NCBI GenBank assembly: GCA_965178125.1
Contig: OZ237757.1
Coordinates: 620,001 to 684,000 of the forward strand
Source of the DNA: Bilabrum cf. latius
Lineage: Eukaryota > Bigyra: Bicosoecida > Bigyra > Bicosoecida
Reading direction: 5' to 3'
Length of the DNA stretch: 64,000 nt
Every line of letters begins with the position of its first letter. Within the stretch, counting starts at the first letter, position 1. This document shows, piece by piece, positions 1-15,000 of the stretch. The notes under the pieces were generated by a model. It saw only the letters and a list, made by a program, of their open reading frames with translations, ran no database searches and was not told the origin of the DNA. Both the position numbers and the translations under genes were made by a program.

Positions 1-3000
1 CCTCCCACACGACTCTGATTTCCACAGCGGACAGCACCTGCAGCGCAACAGCTGCTGGGGGCCCAGGCACTCGCATTCGCGGGATGGCTGAATGTGTCGC
101 GGCATATGGTCCATCGCCCCTGTCATTTGTTGCCAAAATCCTCACGTAGTAGCGCTGCCCTGATGTGAGACCGTCAATGTTAGTGTAGAACTGGCGCTCG
201 CTGCGCGCAGTTGAACTCGTGATCGTAATTGCTGCAGGGTCGTCCACCACCACGCTATAGTCAGACACGTTTTGATCCACGAAAGACTCGCTTAGCGACC
301 ACTATACGAGGTACTAGAATACGGGAGAACCACCATCCTACTAGGGGTACTGCCACGATAGCTTGAGCGACGTATCGGAAAGCACGTGTAGTGCGGATAC
401 CCTCGGAGCGCCAGGCGCCGTTCGCGGCAGTTCGAATCGGGGGTGGGTGAACGTGGATGGTCCGAATCCATTCAATGCATTCTTCGCAGCGACTCGAACT
501 CCGTAGGCACGTCCTGCTTCCAGCCCCCCCAGCTAAACCGTGTACAAACTGGTGGAGCCAACTGCTTCTAGCTATACTACAGCATAGTCACGAGGAAGCA
601 CGCCTGTCTGAACGACAGCAACCTCAGCGTCTGCTCCCGGACCAGTGATCGCAGAGGTGGAAATCTCTAGCGTTGGAACATCTCCAAGTTCCCCGACAAA
701 GGTGACAACCCAATCGTACCCCAACCCATTCGCGCGTCGCACAACAGACACATCAGACACGGCAGCAAGAGCTTCAAGGCGGTTCTCAAGCATATCTGAA
801 GAAGCCTCCACATCGATGAGTTCCGTGCGCTCCCCACGGAAACCTAGCTCAAAGTACCCGCCAATTGGCTTCTATCCCTGTCTCTCGGTTACAACGGAAG
901 CAACCACATTTGTTCCTGACCAGCTGGTTCCAGGTAGCGTGATCATCTCTGGCACATCTCCCACGTGTGCCGTCTCTATGAACGTGATGCGCCAGTTGAA
1001 GCCGTTCCCGGATACCCATACGGAGTAGTCGCCCTACACTGGCCCGTTCCATGTGCCAGGCTGTAGCGCAGCATTAGGATCAGCTGCCTTTGACAGGACG
1101 AACGAATCAGCACCTCCAGCACCTGCGGATCCAGGCGCTCTAGAAGCATCTGATGTCACTATGAATGTGTTGGCTGTCTCCGAGTCTGCATGGTCAAAGG
1201 CAGTCAAAAGTCGGACTGCAGTGACCCCGGGCTGAAGAGCAATTGTATCAACAGTGCTATCCAGACGCGTCACATGCACGAATCCAGTGCCATTAGTTGG
1301 GTCGATTTCCTGGCGGGCCCTGTACAGGCCAGGCAGTCTCTTCCACGACGGTGTTCTAACGACCTCAACGTTCTGCACAGAACCAGTCCTCTCCAGGATT
1401 GCTTCCAGCTGACTGGCGGTGGCATCGTGCGGGATGTCTTCAGACACCTCCGAGCCAAACTGTACTCTGAAGCTGCCCTGGATATCATTCAAGTCTGCTG
1501 TCGTGCTCACAACCTGCACTTCTTCCACTCCGGACGGGCGGGCGGTCCCAATCGCGCGCGCTATTGCCGACACAGTGATCACCTGGACTTCATAAACAGG
1601 TTCCGACGCGAAACGTTCAACCCTGTATGACTCAACTGGACTGCCACCATTGTCCGATGCCGCTGAAAACTACACTTGGAGCTGGGCTGCACTTGCAACG
1701 GATAGTTGGGGGCTCAATACTGGCCCTGGCTGGGTTGAAACGAGTACTCGAGCACTCGACTTCGCTCCAGTGCTTGCACCCCTGCTGTTAAATGCGGTCA
1801 CACGTGTGGAGTAGCCATTGCCACTCTCCAGCTGGTTGACGACCACTCGTAATGGGTTGGTCCCGCGCACCAACTCACTAGCGAACCCACGCACGTTCAT
1901 TCCGATGCAACCGGAGGTATCGACACCCATGATGCCGAGATTTCCGGCACCTCGTACAGTCTCGTGGCTTGTGTGAGCGAATTCAACCTTCCATTGGTAG
2001 CCATCGCGAGGTCCATTCTGGATCGCACGCCTGGTCACAGACGTTGCATGAATAGTCGGTAGCCTCTACAGTGCACTCCGAAGCTCTTGGGCCGAGACGT
2101 CGCCTGGCAATGGCTGCGTTCTGTGGCCCTCAAACTCAACAACAAACGTGGATGTTTCGTTAAGCAGGCCGACTGAGTCAACCACGATTGCCTGCACTTC
2201 TCGAGTGAACGAGCCGGGCACCAGATCGGCATTGCCATCTTGTACACCCCGTACTTCCACCTTGCCACCCCTGCCTAGTAGAGTGGATCCATCTACCAGC
2301 AGCAAGCCGATATTTCCGCGCGGCTCGTGCATGGTGATCGCCCATCTGTATCCGTTGGCATACGGCTTGCGCTGTACCTCGACAGCATCAACAGCTCGTC
2401 GGTACGCCCCGGTCAGCTGCTCGATTTCAAGCTGCACGTCTCTGTGGCTTGCATCCCAGCGCAAACGATCAGAAACGATTCCGCCGTACTGTATTGTCCA
2501 GTATCCACCACGTCCATTCGACGAAGCAAATGAAGTCTCAATCACCTGAATTTCCGGCAACAGCTCGATGACGCTGCTGCCATACGTGGATGTCCTAGTA
2601 CTGAACATGCTGTCGCTGTCCCACTCGACCAGATACTTGGTAATAGGTTCTCCACCATCCGTGTCAGGTTCGCTGTAGAAGACCTCGATTTCCGTACCGG
2701 TTCCAAGATTATTCGCGAATACTCCTACCGGTTGAGCAGGAACAAATCCGATTGAGGGAGTCGTCACACGCACTGACCCAGCTGGAACCATGTTGTCCGA
2801 CATGCCGCCTTCGACTGACACGGATCTGACATTAACGGTGTACGTCGAGTTTTCCTTCAATGACGTGTATCCGGGCCAAGTTCTGGCGTTCATGTTGGAT
2901 TCGATGGCAATACGGCTAACAACCTTTGGCTTCTCAGATAGCGTGGCATTGGGACTTGCCAGTGCGATCGCACAGTTCGTCTCCGTTGCCTCATAGTCTA

Positions 3001-6000
3001 CAGACAAAGGCAGCGGCCTTCGAACCCCGATGGGGGTACTTCCGAAAAATCGCACTTCGAATGTGTATCCCCACGGTGAAGCTGTGCGGCCCTCGCCGAA
3101 CCGTCGAACCTCAACCGCAAGGGACCCCTCAGGGGCGCCGTGACCAGATGCGTCCACGGCCTCCTGGATGCTAGCACGTACCGCTTCAGCAGTTGCATTC
3201 CAGCCAATACACGTCGGTGCAGTCGCAATGTAGCTACCGTAGCTTATGACGTACTCTGAATAGCTTGGGGGCTGTGTCGCCACAGGATCCTTGTGGGTGA
3301 TCGTCTGGATCTGAGCATTCGAGCCGCTCGTGAGACTCAAATCCCCGCTAGATGGCGGGTGTGTACTTCGCGTCACCAGTCTAGCTCCAACGCCTGTGAA
3401 TATCCCACCAGCAGCAGCCAAAGCGGCATCGTCCGTTACGTTATCACTGTCCGCAAAGTTGTCGCCATCGATCCATGCCGATCCTAAAGCGTCAGCCCGG
3501 CTCTCGTTGGAGCTGACTGGGATTGCCAGCGAGGTCCATGGTTCGCTGGTGTGAGAGAGCAACGCGATTCTCAAAGTCTAGCCGCCAGAAGAGACCTCCC
3601 AATCAGTACGCCCATGCTCCGGGGCAACGTGATCGTTTGCAACTGATGCATCTAATACCGAATAGTTGGCGGCAGTCTGCGAGTCTCGTGCAAGAGCCAG
3701 ACTAAAACCAGATGCATCAAGTGATCCGTCAAGGACCTTAAAAGGCCCGCGCCCTGCAATCCAGACATATTCGAACTCTTGCATAGCACCAGGCGCCCTA
3801 GATGCCGCTAGAATAGACCGAGGATCAAGCGACGTGGACACACGGGGGCTGTGTGGGCTCACAAACGCAGATCCAGGCATCTTGCGACGCGTAGTAGATA
3901 CCGTAACATGCGCCCTCCCGACGCTTGGAAGAGCCTCAATAGCTTCAAGGACACGATCTGCAGTCTCGTTGATAGATTGGATGGGTCTTGTTCGCTCGTC
4001 TCCGAGCCACAGCCTGAAAGCTCCTGACACCGAGCCGGCAATCGCGCTGCTCTCGACGCGCACAGCATCGAACACCTGCACGATCGCATCTGATCCTTGG
4101 ACTTGAGAGTTATCAACAATGAGCTCTGGAAAAGATGCGCTGGGTGACAATCCTTGAAGACTTACCGACCACTACGTACCAACGTACTGTAGCTCGGTGT
4201 CGTACCGACTGTCGAAGTACGGCACGCGTGCCTGCTCCTGAACAACTTCGACATCCAGGTCATCGGAAATCACTGCGACAACACCAGCGCGTATCTACGC
4301 AGCAGATGCATCGATCGGAATCAACCCGCTTCGTCGGCCCTCGCACTCAATCCTGAAGAAGCCGCGCATCGAAACAAGAGTTGGTGCCAGCGCCAGGATG
4401 GCTACTTCGCTCCTCACGCGCTGCATGCAAGCCCCCTGGTAGACGCCGTCGAAAAACCCATCGCAGGTCTCCTTGGGACCAGCCAACAAAGATCCCGTGC
4501 CTTGCCGGTACGCTCCCGGTACAGAGGCCTCTGATTTGGCCGCGAGAGCGCCCAGCGTCCTCACAGAGGTCCCTGTCGACCCCGCACCACTACGTGCTGT
4601 GGTTGCATTGGAAACAATCGAAACGGATGCTCGCCGTAGCGCGACCTATGCCACAGACAAAACAGGAAGCGTTCCATTGGATAGCAGTTCAATTGACCAG
4701 AAGATGCCGCCGGACGGTAGTACGCCGCCAGCGGTGGAGTTTCCATTCGCATCGATTTCTGACTTGGATACAACGGTGGCTCCAAGCCCTGATACGCTCT
4801 TGAGGGCTATTTTAACCGACTCTGCGCTAGCATCCCAAGCAATTCGAGCACTCGGTCCGACTATGTTTGACTGTTCATGCAAGTCCACGAGTGCATCCGG
4901 GCGGTTCTGTGATCCGACAATAATCTCGAACCATCCTTCAGGGGCATCTTTGATGCTTTCAAAGGCAAGCTCAACAGTGAAAATTGCAGAATTCCCAGCG
5001 TTGTCGACATCATTGAGGTCAATTATGATGTCAGTGATGTCAGAGCCACCATCGTGAGGCAGAGCCGAGAGGCTTATCGCAACCGAAGATGCACTCAGCG
5101 GCTCAATGTTGACGCTCTCTGCCCTGAATGGGGAAGGCAACTTGGCCGTGCTCATCCGCAAGGCAGTCGCAGCCATGCTCTTGGTTGACTCTAGCGTAGA
5201 AATGTGAGATCCAATAAACTTCCCAAACTCCGAAGGGCTGATGTCGTCGCCAGGCATGTATTGACCCGCATCAACTGAAGAGTTGGCGTAAGCTGTAGCA
5301 TACACATATCCGCCAGGCAGCTAGACTGCGTCTGATCGCAAGAACTGTATTTCTGTTGCTCGCTCGCTGCGAACAGTTGTTACGCTTGTCATGGAATTGG
5401 GCCCAACAAGTGCAGCTTGCAGTTTCAATCCTGCATCGCTAGCGGCGCCGAACCGAGACAGAACCTTGATGGACCAGGCCACGCACGAATTTCGGTTGCT
5501 TTCGGAGCAAGTCCCTGCACTGAACGCTGTGGAGCTAGGCATTACGGATGGCTCTGGGAGGGATACCAGCACACGGCCAAGAGAGGGAAGCCTAGCCTCT
5601 ACCTTGCGCCTGACATCATCTGCCGAATCTGCGCTGCTGATGATGGTGCTGTCCCCATCGAACGACAGCGAAACCTGGATGGGCTCCCCAGTGGCCTTGA
5701 TGAGTGGCTGCCCGGGCATGGCAAGCGATCGAACAGCGACACTGTACTCGTCGCCTTGGAATGACTGCAGGTTAAACTCATATCCAGCTAGAGCACTCGC
5801 GGCCACATCAGTGTCGGTCGCAGCCGCGCCAGAATCGGCAACCAGTACTTCGGCCCCTAACACCGTGCTAAGGACCTCAGCAGAGGAGCTCGTAGAATCT
5901 ACCACCGATGCTGTCATGCATGGCGCCGCTGGGCAAGCAAGCTGCTCGTTGAGACCGTTAATACTGATCGTCCACCGGAATGTATCATCGGGTCCAGGTC

Positions 6001-9000
6001 CATACCGGTGCACCGTGCTCTCAGTGCCTCTCCCGACAAGCTCTGTGACGACTGCTTGAAACTCCGTTGCTGTGGCATCTAGCTGAATATCGGAATATTG
6101 ACGTACGTATAAAGCGGCTGACTTTGCGGACAATGAAGGGGTAGCCAGCGAAAATTCACCGTTCACCAGAGTCACCTCAAACTCGTCGCTTTGCAATTCG
6201 CTATCCTGATGCCAGACCAGCTTCACTCGAGTGCCATTGCGAAGGCCGGCGCCCCGTAGGGTGCCATTCACGGGCTGCAGCACGGTGCGAGGCTATGAAA
6301 TTTCCACGATTCCCGCGTGCGTGCTCTGCACATACATGTCAACAGCAGCAGAAGGGGTCCTATCGGCTTCGTGCTCTAGCTTGATCTAGCTGCATTTGAT
6401 GGCATCGCTGGGCGCAGTCGAGACAGTGTGCGCCCCTCCTACTCCTGCGAATCGAACGAGGTCGCCCTTCTACAGCAGAGACCGAGCATCGATGGATTCA
6501 ACCAACCGCACAGTTCTAGATCCGCCTTCTACTATGGCGCATGCTCGACAGACGAGCCGATCCAGCGGCCCGTCATATCCCACAGACAGCCGGAGTCTCT
6601 CATGGCCGGAAAGGCTACCCGAGCTCCCCTGCATCGAATACGTCTGCACGTGCAGGACGGCAGGAACGAAGGATCCCGAACCTTCGACAACTGTTGATGT
6701 CTCCACGGTGTGCTCCGCAGAGGCCGGCATCCAGTCCAGGCACATTGTAGCGTTACCAAGCGTCGCCTGCATTTCGTCAACGTTCCCGACGTGAGCTCCA
6801 AGTTGGAAAGGAACTGCATCGAACGTAACGTTGAACTCAAACCCACTGTTGCCAGAAATATCACCGGCCAAATACGACTTCTACGAAACAATCGGTTCAG
6901 ATATACCAATAACCGTTGCAAGGGCCTCACGGACTTGCTCGGACGTGCTGTCCCACGACAAGCACTCAGTTTGCCCGGAAGCGGTAGCAAGGCGGTATTC
7001 ACCGACGAGAGAGGTATTAGCCGACATAATCGCGCCAACATCCGGGATAACTCGCACCGTCTAGACTTCAAGCCGCCGTGACTCGGTACTCGCAAACTGC
7101 ACGGTGTACTTCGACGGCACCAAGCCATGGTCGCCCATTGGTGATTTTGCCAATGATGACGCAGCCACGCCAATCTAAACGTTACCATCGCCAAGGCGCT
7201 CAATGGCAAGTGTACTAGGCAGCTCAGGCCTACCTACAATTGGTACTCCAATGGGCGTGAACGACCCGCTCATTTGAGCACTTGCATCAGTGAACGATCG
7301 CACTGTTGGGGACTGGAGGCCAGATCTGGACTTTGCTAGCCGTAATGCACCGTTTGCTGACATATCAGATGACAATGCGGACACAGCACCAAACAAAACC
7401 TCACCGGAGCGCAAGCCTGTTGCTATCATGGCGAACCGGCCGCTCGACACCTCGATAGCCTCGTTGCGAACTGAACCCCGGAACGAATACTTTGGCGCCA
7501 AAAGCTCGGATGTGCACTGTCCACTGATTCCTCGACCTTCCGATACGCGGTGGACAGCCGAGCTAGCTGGAGCAGGGCTGCAACTCGCGGTCTACACCTC
7601 GAACAGCGGCACCGCTGCCATCGGCGTCGTGCCAGAGCTCGATATGGTCACTGTGAACCGCGCCGTCTGGTTGTACAGACCCGAAAGAGCCCCACATGGT
7701 GCAACCGATACTGTAGAATCATTTGTATACTCTGAAAGGGATGCTAGGCCAGATAGAGCCAACTAGATTGCGGACGCAGACGCGTCAAGCCCACCGTATC
7801 CTGATCCAGACCCGTCAACCGTGATACAGGTAGTCTCCTCAAAAATGCTGGAGTTGCCACTCGATGAGAACCTCAATGAGATACTCACAGATGCTGCACT
7901 TCCTAGATTGATTTCTATCTCTTGCACGTCAGTAGTTTCTCCGCAAGTCGATGTGAAGGACGGTGACGTGTCAAGGTCAAGCTAGAACGCGGACACCTAC
8001 GCCCCTGCAAGCTGTTCGGGCTACTGGACAAGAGCCAAGACAGAATTTGGCGAGTCCATAGAAATGCCTTTTCGTGTCGCAAGTCGCTAGACCATGCTGT
8101 ATTCTGGTGAATTGGAGTCAACTAGTGCAAGCGAGGTCAAAGATAGTGCGCTAGGGGCATCTTGTGCCGTTGGGCCAGGTCGCACAGCGTGTGGGAGCGG
8201 TACGGTCACCTCCTGTTGTCTGACCTATGCAAGGACGAACTTTCCGTGGCCGTAGCGAGAGTACGACGTAACTCTAACGTAGTACGCATTGCTTGGGGCT
8301 AGACCACCGATGACGTGAGAGAACCGTTGCCTGCCAACTCGGGTCTGGGGCTCGCCACGGCGAGCTTTGGACACGGTTACATGCGCTGCTGCAGCGGATG
8401 GCTCGAGCAGTGGAAGATCCTCGGGAAAATCAATAAAGGTGATCAGTGTTCTCACTGCAGTACCAGTCTAGCATATTGCAGTGTTCCCTGCGTTGCTGGC
8501 CGACACGCCGCCAATGAAGTGCAAAGCGGACTGCAATGTAACCGCCAATTCATCAGATGTCATGTCAGGGCGGATCGCCGCAACTTCAGGCTGGCCGCGG
8601 AATGATATTGAGAAGTCGCCACCGGCTGAATCGGAACAGTAGAGCGCCTGCACGTCCGATCTGTGAGCTAGTGAGGCCGAAGGCTGGCACTGGGCTGAAC
8701 CGGTCAGTCCGGTGCCATCGACGGCAATTAATCCGGCCAAGTTTCCGCTACCATATGGCAGGACACGCTCAATTTCAATCTCCCAAGTGTATCCATTGCC
8801 AGCAACTGTGCGCCGCACCTCCACCGTGGATCCTTGCAGCACGGGGAGACTTTCAATCGCGCCCTTTACAGTCGTCGAATTCGAGTTGAAAGGCAGCTGC
8901 GCTGTTCGGATTCCCCCAACTATGAGAGCAAACGTCCCGCCAAGGCTGGAATCGCTGCAGCCTACGCTGATCTACTGCACGTCGGTCAGCGGGGCAGCAA

Positions 9001-12000
9001 CTGATGCAAGGACGATTGCAGCTCCAAGAGGCGTACCGCTGTTCGAATCGAAATCCACGCTTGTGTCCCATTCAACTCCGTAGTGGGACACTGGGGCCCC
9101 GCCATCCTGCAAGGGCTCTTCCCAGTGTACACGAAGTTGAGTCTCTCCCTTAGGCTCGACCCTCGCTGTTCGGGGCGCATCTGGTACTTGGGGTGCAGGC
9201 ACCCGACTTGGCGGGAAGCTGATTCTTGGCTCTGAAGTTCCCTTCGAGTTTTGGGCAAACACTCTGGCATACACGTGCCCACCGTCATATCCTGGGATAG
9301 CGGATGCTAGCAAATCGTACTGACCGACCTGTATGACGTTTGCCACGAGTTCGGCGCCGGGTTCGACGTCCAAATTGTGGCTATTCAACCGCAGTGGCCT
9401 GGCTGCCGTAGTAGTATCACCTAGTACACTGTTATCAACACTACCTGACCGCGCAGTGTGACTGACAACTTGCGTAACTCGCCACTAAAAGCCGTTGTGC
9501 ACTACTGTACGCTCCACTTCTGCCGCAGCGATCGATGGCAGACTCATTAGGGCAGCTTGCACGACCTCGGCATTAGAATCAGATGCGAGAGGCATGGTCT
9601 TCTCTTCGATGTAAACTGGCGTGTACATGCGGTTGTCGCTGCTACCGATTCGGTCGTAGGTAGCCTTGCGAATAACCTATGATTCTTCGTCGTGTCCAAG
9701 CAGAACCAGGCTCGCCGACGCGGCCCGAACGCGAAAAGTCTCCCCGATGATGGGGTCTCCAATACGGACTCGGTCCCCTTCATACAGGATCTGAGAGAGA
9801 TCATTGTTGACAGGAACGACACCAGGCGTAATATAGGCTGTGAGTAGCTCATCAGAGCCTACGACAGCCGAGGCAGCACCGACCGCAGTAGAGAGCAGGA
9901 AGATTGGCTGATCAACAAGGTCATACTCAGACCACACGTGCACCTCTCCGGGTGCTTCAGCTTTGGCCAACACAAAGGATGAAATGTTGAGTGGAATGGG
10001 GCTACTGTCAAAACTGGCGCTCCGATAGACGCGAAGTACATTGCCGCCAATCATGACTAGCTCGCCGGCTGCCAAAGCAACTTGAAGACTACCCAGTCCG
10101 CTTGTCTTTCTTACCACTGATGAGCCTCGAGCAATGCTAAATAGCATTCCAGAGCTCCCACCAAGCTGTTGCGTGAAACGGCCATAAAACCCATCTCGAA
10201 TCGCGATAGTGAAGTTGCCCTCAACTCTCCCCCGATTGGCGTCAACCGTAATGCGCTGTATAGTCCTGTCACGTTTGGAACTATGCATGGCCAGGGATGA
10301 CTCCATAAACTGGCTAGAGTCGCTCCATTGGATTGCATACCCAGTTGTTGTTGGGTGTAATACCTCGTCGTGTTGATCATACTCGACGCGCAGAGACGCC
10401 GGTCCATGGGGTCGCAATTGCACTCGCTCGACTTCGGCAGGCAAATCAATTGGCTAGATAGCCTCAGGGACCGTTGCGATCGATGAACTGCGCCCATTTG
10501 CGTTCTTTGATTGCACCCTGAAGTAGTATGTAACTCCTTCACTTAGTCCTTTGACATCGAATGAAACCCTTCCACTCCTGTCTTGGAGTTGTGCGGAGTC
10601 CAACACGGTTTCCTTGTAGCCATCTGGGGTGACTCCAGCCACTGTACGAGTCACGCCAACAGACACGTTGGTACCAAGCACGCCAATATCGTTCACCTCA
10701 ATGTGAGGCAGGACGTCAACTAGGTGGCCGAACCTGCGAAGCTCAGCGGTGTTGGGGTTCACCTCCGAGTCAAAGGATACCTCGATCTCCATTTTGCGGT
10801 CCAACATGGCTGCTAGCTACGAAGCCAAATCAGCAGTACTGTTGTCAGATGCAGTACCAACATTGAGAGCAGATGGAGACGCTGATGCGCTGATAAGGGT
10901 ATAGTTCGAAGACGAATCATTTCTTGCAAACCTTCTGAGCGTAACCGATACAGGGCCTAGGGAATGCAGAGACTCCAGCTGCTCGCGGACCACCAGTGCC
11001 GAGTCCGACGAACGGATCGGTCCCGTTCGAGGCACCGAGAAGGCATCAACCTATTGTATTGTCCCCCCTTGTACAACCGCAGACACTAAACAGTCCGCAG
11101 CGTCGGCAAGAGGAAGGACTGCAGCGGTGAATGGTTGGCGGTCAGACCCATGGACGCGGAAAACCTGCCCCGCTACAGAAATCCGGTCGCACCTCTAAAC
11201 AAACGGTGTGAGATCCTGAGAAGTTTTCACCACCGTTGCTTGGGTGACGGATACGGTAAGCGATGCGCCCTGCATGTCAACTACTCGGTTTTGTACAACT
11301 CGGAACCGAGGAACAGCGCTGGTGGTGCTCTAGAATGCGTCAGGCCCGAACGTAACCTGCCACACAAATGCTTGCAGTCCAACGCGCTGGCTACTCTCGC
11401 GCCGAGAGACGATCACGTCACCGAGGTTAGCAAGGCGTTCAAGCGCATTCTCGACTCTACCTGGTGCAGCATTTGCCGGAATCGGTTCCGTTAGCTCAAC
11501 GGATCTGGCAGCACAGTCTCTGCAGGTTGTCGTATCGAACTCAAGCCTGAACGTGGAAGTTGGGCGGGCACTGTGTGAGCCTGCTTCAACGGAAATAGAC
11601 TGCTACGCCAGCACATCAACTGTCCCAGGCAGCTTGGCATCCAGATAGAATCCAAATCCAAGCGTGAACCATCCGCCAAACAATGACACGCTAGCATCGG
11701 TTCCACCCACGGCTTGACTGACGTCACCTATGCTCCTAATTGTAACTGTCTGCACTTCAGTACGACCAAGATGAGGTTCGACCCTGTTGCGCATGTATTG
11801 CTGCACTACGTACGAATCAATAGAGTTGCCGTTACTGTCAGGACGTAGCCAAGAAAGACGAACGGATGGTCCAGCTGCGTCCAATGCAGACGCAAGGACG
11901 TCTGCAGGCGCATCCGGAAGGCCTGATGCGACCGCACTCTCCGGGAACGTAATTGCGGGCCCGCTGTACCTTTGTGCAGCATTGTACGCGAACACTCTCA

Positions 12001-15000
12001 CGTAGTACCGTTTCCCTTCCTCGAGTCCTACAGTGGAGTCATTCAGCGGATATCTTGAGCCTAGACCACTTGGTGGTACATCTGGAATCACGTACGACCT
12101 CAGATCTCGTGGGTTGCCGGTGGGCGGCACAGTCAGGATCGCCCACCCTGCAGGTATAGCAAGGCCACTCAAAGGATCCACCTTTGAGTTGAACGACGGT
12201 CTGAGGTCCCATTCAACCTTAAACTACGTTACTTCATCGCCTCCATCGAAGACATTGGAGCGAAGCAGTACCTGAAGGCGGTTCTGCGAGACTCGTCTGA
12301 GCAGCGGATTCGCTGCGTCGCTGAACGGACTAACTGGCGCCATGGGTGGCTGTTTCGGGGGCGCTACGGAGGCTGGCGAGCTAATGGCAGCCGGACCAGC
12401 GCCCAGGCTGTGGATTGCCATAGATCGGGCGTAGTATGCCCTGCCAGGCTGCAGATGCTCAATCATCCCGCTTGAGGCCTCAGAGCCGCCAGACTTGGCT
12501 TTTACCGAAACACACGTTACTGGCGTACTGACCGAAAACTGTGCCACGGCAACGTCCTAGCCTGATGAGCAGTATCCGCGCGGACGCACACCGACTACCC
12601 TATCTAGTGAATTGACGTCGTTTTCGATTGCTCCGGACATCGGTACTCCGTCGGCCAAAACATCTGCCGTTTCCAACTCTAGCAGCGGAACTCCACCGGG
12701 CAGGCTCACACTCGCGCCGTTCGACGAAACGTTGCCGCCGTCGCCAACGAGCGTGAGGAACGTCACTTTCCACTCGTATAGGCCATTGAACGATGCAGAT
12801 GGTGCTGAAAGAGCAGTGCGCTCCACAGTGACATCCCCTGAGTTTGGCATGGACTCGATGGCAAGCTCAACGTCTCGCGCCGTGGCCGTTGGCAGTATCC
12901 TGGGACTTCTGCGGGCTGAACGGTCATAGCAGGCACCGCAAAAGGACGTGTCAAGGGTGAATTGCATCCAGCCAGTGAGATCTGCTTGATTCGTTATGAC
13001 TGATGCAGCTGGGCGAATCACCTGAACATCACAGCGGTACTGGTACGTGGAGTTGGTGTCCGTGCAATGACCGAGCGGCTCTGTGCTCCATTCAACCCTG
13101 TAGTTTTCGATTTCGTCTCCGCCAGAGTCAACGGGCGGATTGATATCGATTCGTAGTGTGGTACCGCGATGTCGCATGGAGGATGCCTCCTGCTCTGAAA
13201 CCTGTCCCAGGGCCACGAAGCTGGGCTCCAGCGGCAGAACGAAGGGTTTCGCTGAGAGTGTTTCCGATGCGGGCCCAAAACCCAGTGAATTTGCTGCTTG
13301 GATCCGTACGTATATATCAACGCCTTGTTCGATCCCACTTATGGTGTAGAAAAGCTCGTCGCCAGCAGGCATGCCCTCGGGCACGATTGGTGAGCTCAAC
13401 TCGTCCACCGTACCGTTCCAACCAGCGCTCATTGGGCGGCCGGACCGGCTATCAAAGGTAGGCGATGTGTCAAACTCCACCCTATATTGCGTGTTGTTCA
13501 CTCCAACGGATGGCCCAGCCCTAAATGAGAGCTTAAGCTCGTCTTTGGAGAACAAGTTCGCGGACTGCGGGGCGCTGAGCACTATGTTAGACGGAACGGT
13601 AGGCAGCGAGCGGGCCACAAGCTGTGGTTCACACGAGTCAAGGTTGCGTTGGCATACCGGTAATGCATATCCTGGGGTACCAAGGCCGGCCTCGTTGATT
13701 GGGACGATTCTAATGCTGTATATTGCTCCAGGTGTGAGCCCCCGGAGCGTGTGTTGCAGCGCAATGGACCCACCACCTGCGGAGCTTCGAAGCTCGATGC
13801 AGTCGGTAGCATTGCCAGTTCCACACAGCAGCCCAGCTCCCAATGCAGACTGCGCAACGAGGCCGTCTTCTCCGAAAGCCGCCGGCAGGCTATTAGAAAC
13901 GGCAGCTTGAGTTAGCGCGCTCGACTGCGGTGAAACATCAATCCACTGAACAACATACCCAAGCAGCAATGATCCTCTGAGATCCTACGGCGACTCCCAG
14001 ATGATATGCATTGCCGATGCGTAGTTTGGCTGTGCAAAAGCCTGGACGTTCTGTGGGGCCTCAGGCACGCCCATTGGCGTCGCTAGCCCAGCCAGCGAAG
14101 GCGCACCCTGTCCAATGGCAGCCACGGCGCGAGCCCGAATATAGTACGTCTGCCCGGCCTTCAGCCTGCCACCCTTACTAAGCTCTTCGGTAGCGACCCG
14201 TAGCCCAACGAGAGGGGCTCCAGGTGCGCCAGCGATGGCTTCGCCTCCACATTCGCCCTGAGTATCCACAACATCGATTGCAGGTATGTCTCCAGTTAGC
14301 TGCGTACCGACGAAGTTGATGTAGTACTGGCGCAAATCACCCTCTGTGATGTAGTCCGAGACAGTCTTGATTCGTAATGAGACAGAAATCACTGGCTAGG
14401 TTCCAGACATGCCAAAGAGGTCGGTAATTGCATCTGCAACAGCTGCTGAAGATGCATTTACGTTGATGCAGCCCGACTAGTTGTTCCCTAATGAAAGCCT
14501 GTACTATCCGAATGCCAATCTACCAGAATCTGCAGAGAATGCGACTACTTGAACCTCTGACCCTGCCGCAAACTCGCAAGGCCGCGCATCTGAGCACTCC
14601 CGGATTCCGTCAAAGGCAGCTGAGCCATTCGTTACGAAGTTCGGCTAGTCGTGAACAACACCAACGCAGTTATCGCGACCGCGGCTATCAACTCCACGGG
14701 CCGCACCTTCATTTCGGCACTTGCTGTCGAAAGAAGGCAGCTCATCAATTTCCACCCGCCAGAACTCGATGGCGGAGGTAGCGCTTGCAGTGCCGTCTCT
14801 CGTGAAGAAACCTATATCATTGCGATCCGGATCAGTAATGCGCACCTAAATTTGGTCATTTGCGTCTATAGGGGAAATTGTTGTAGAAATGTACGGCTTG
14901 GGTGGACGTTGCGTTTCTGGCGCTACCGCCTCCGGGGCGGACACTGCTGCGTAGCCATACCCCCCACCCCTTGTGTAGGCCCTGACTCGAACAAAGTACG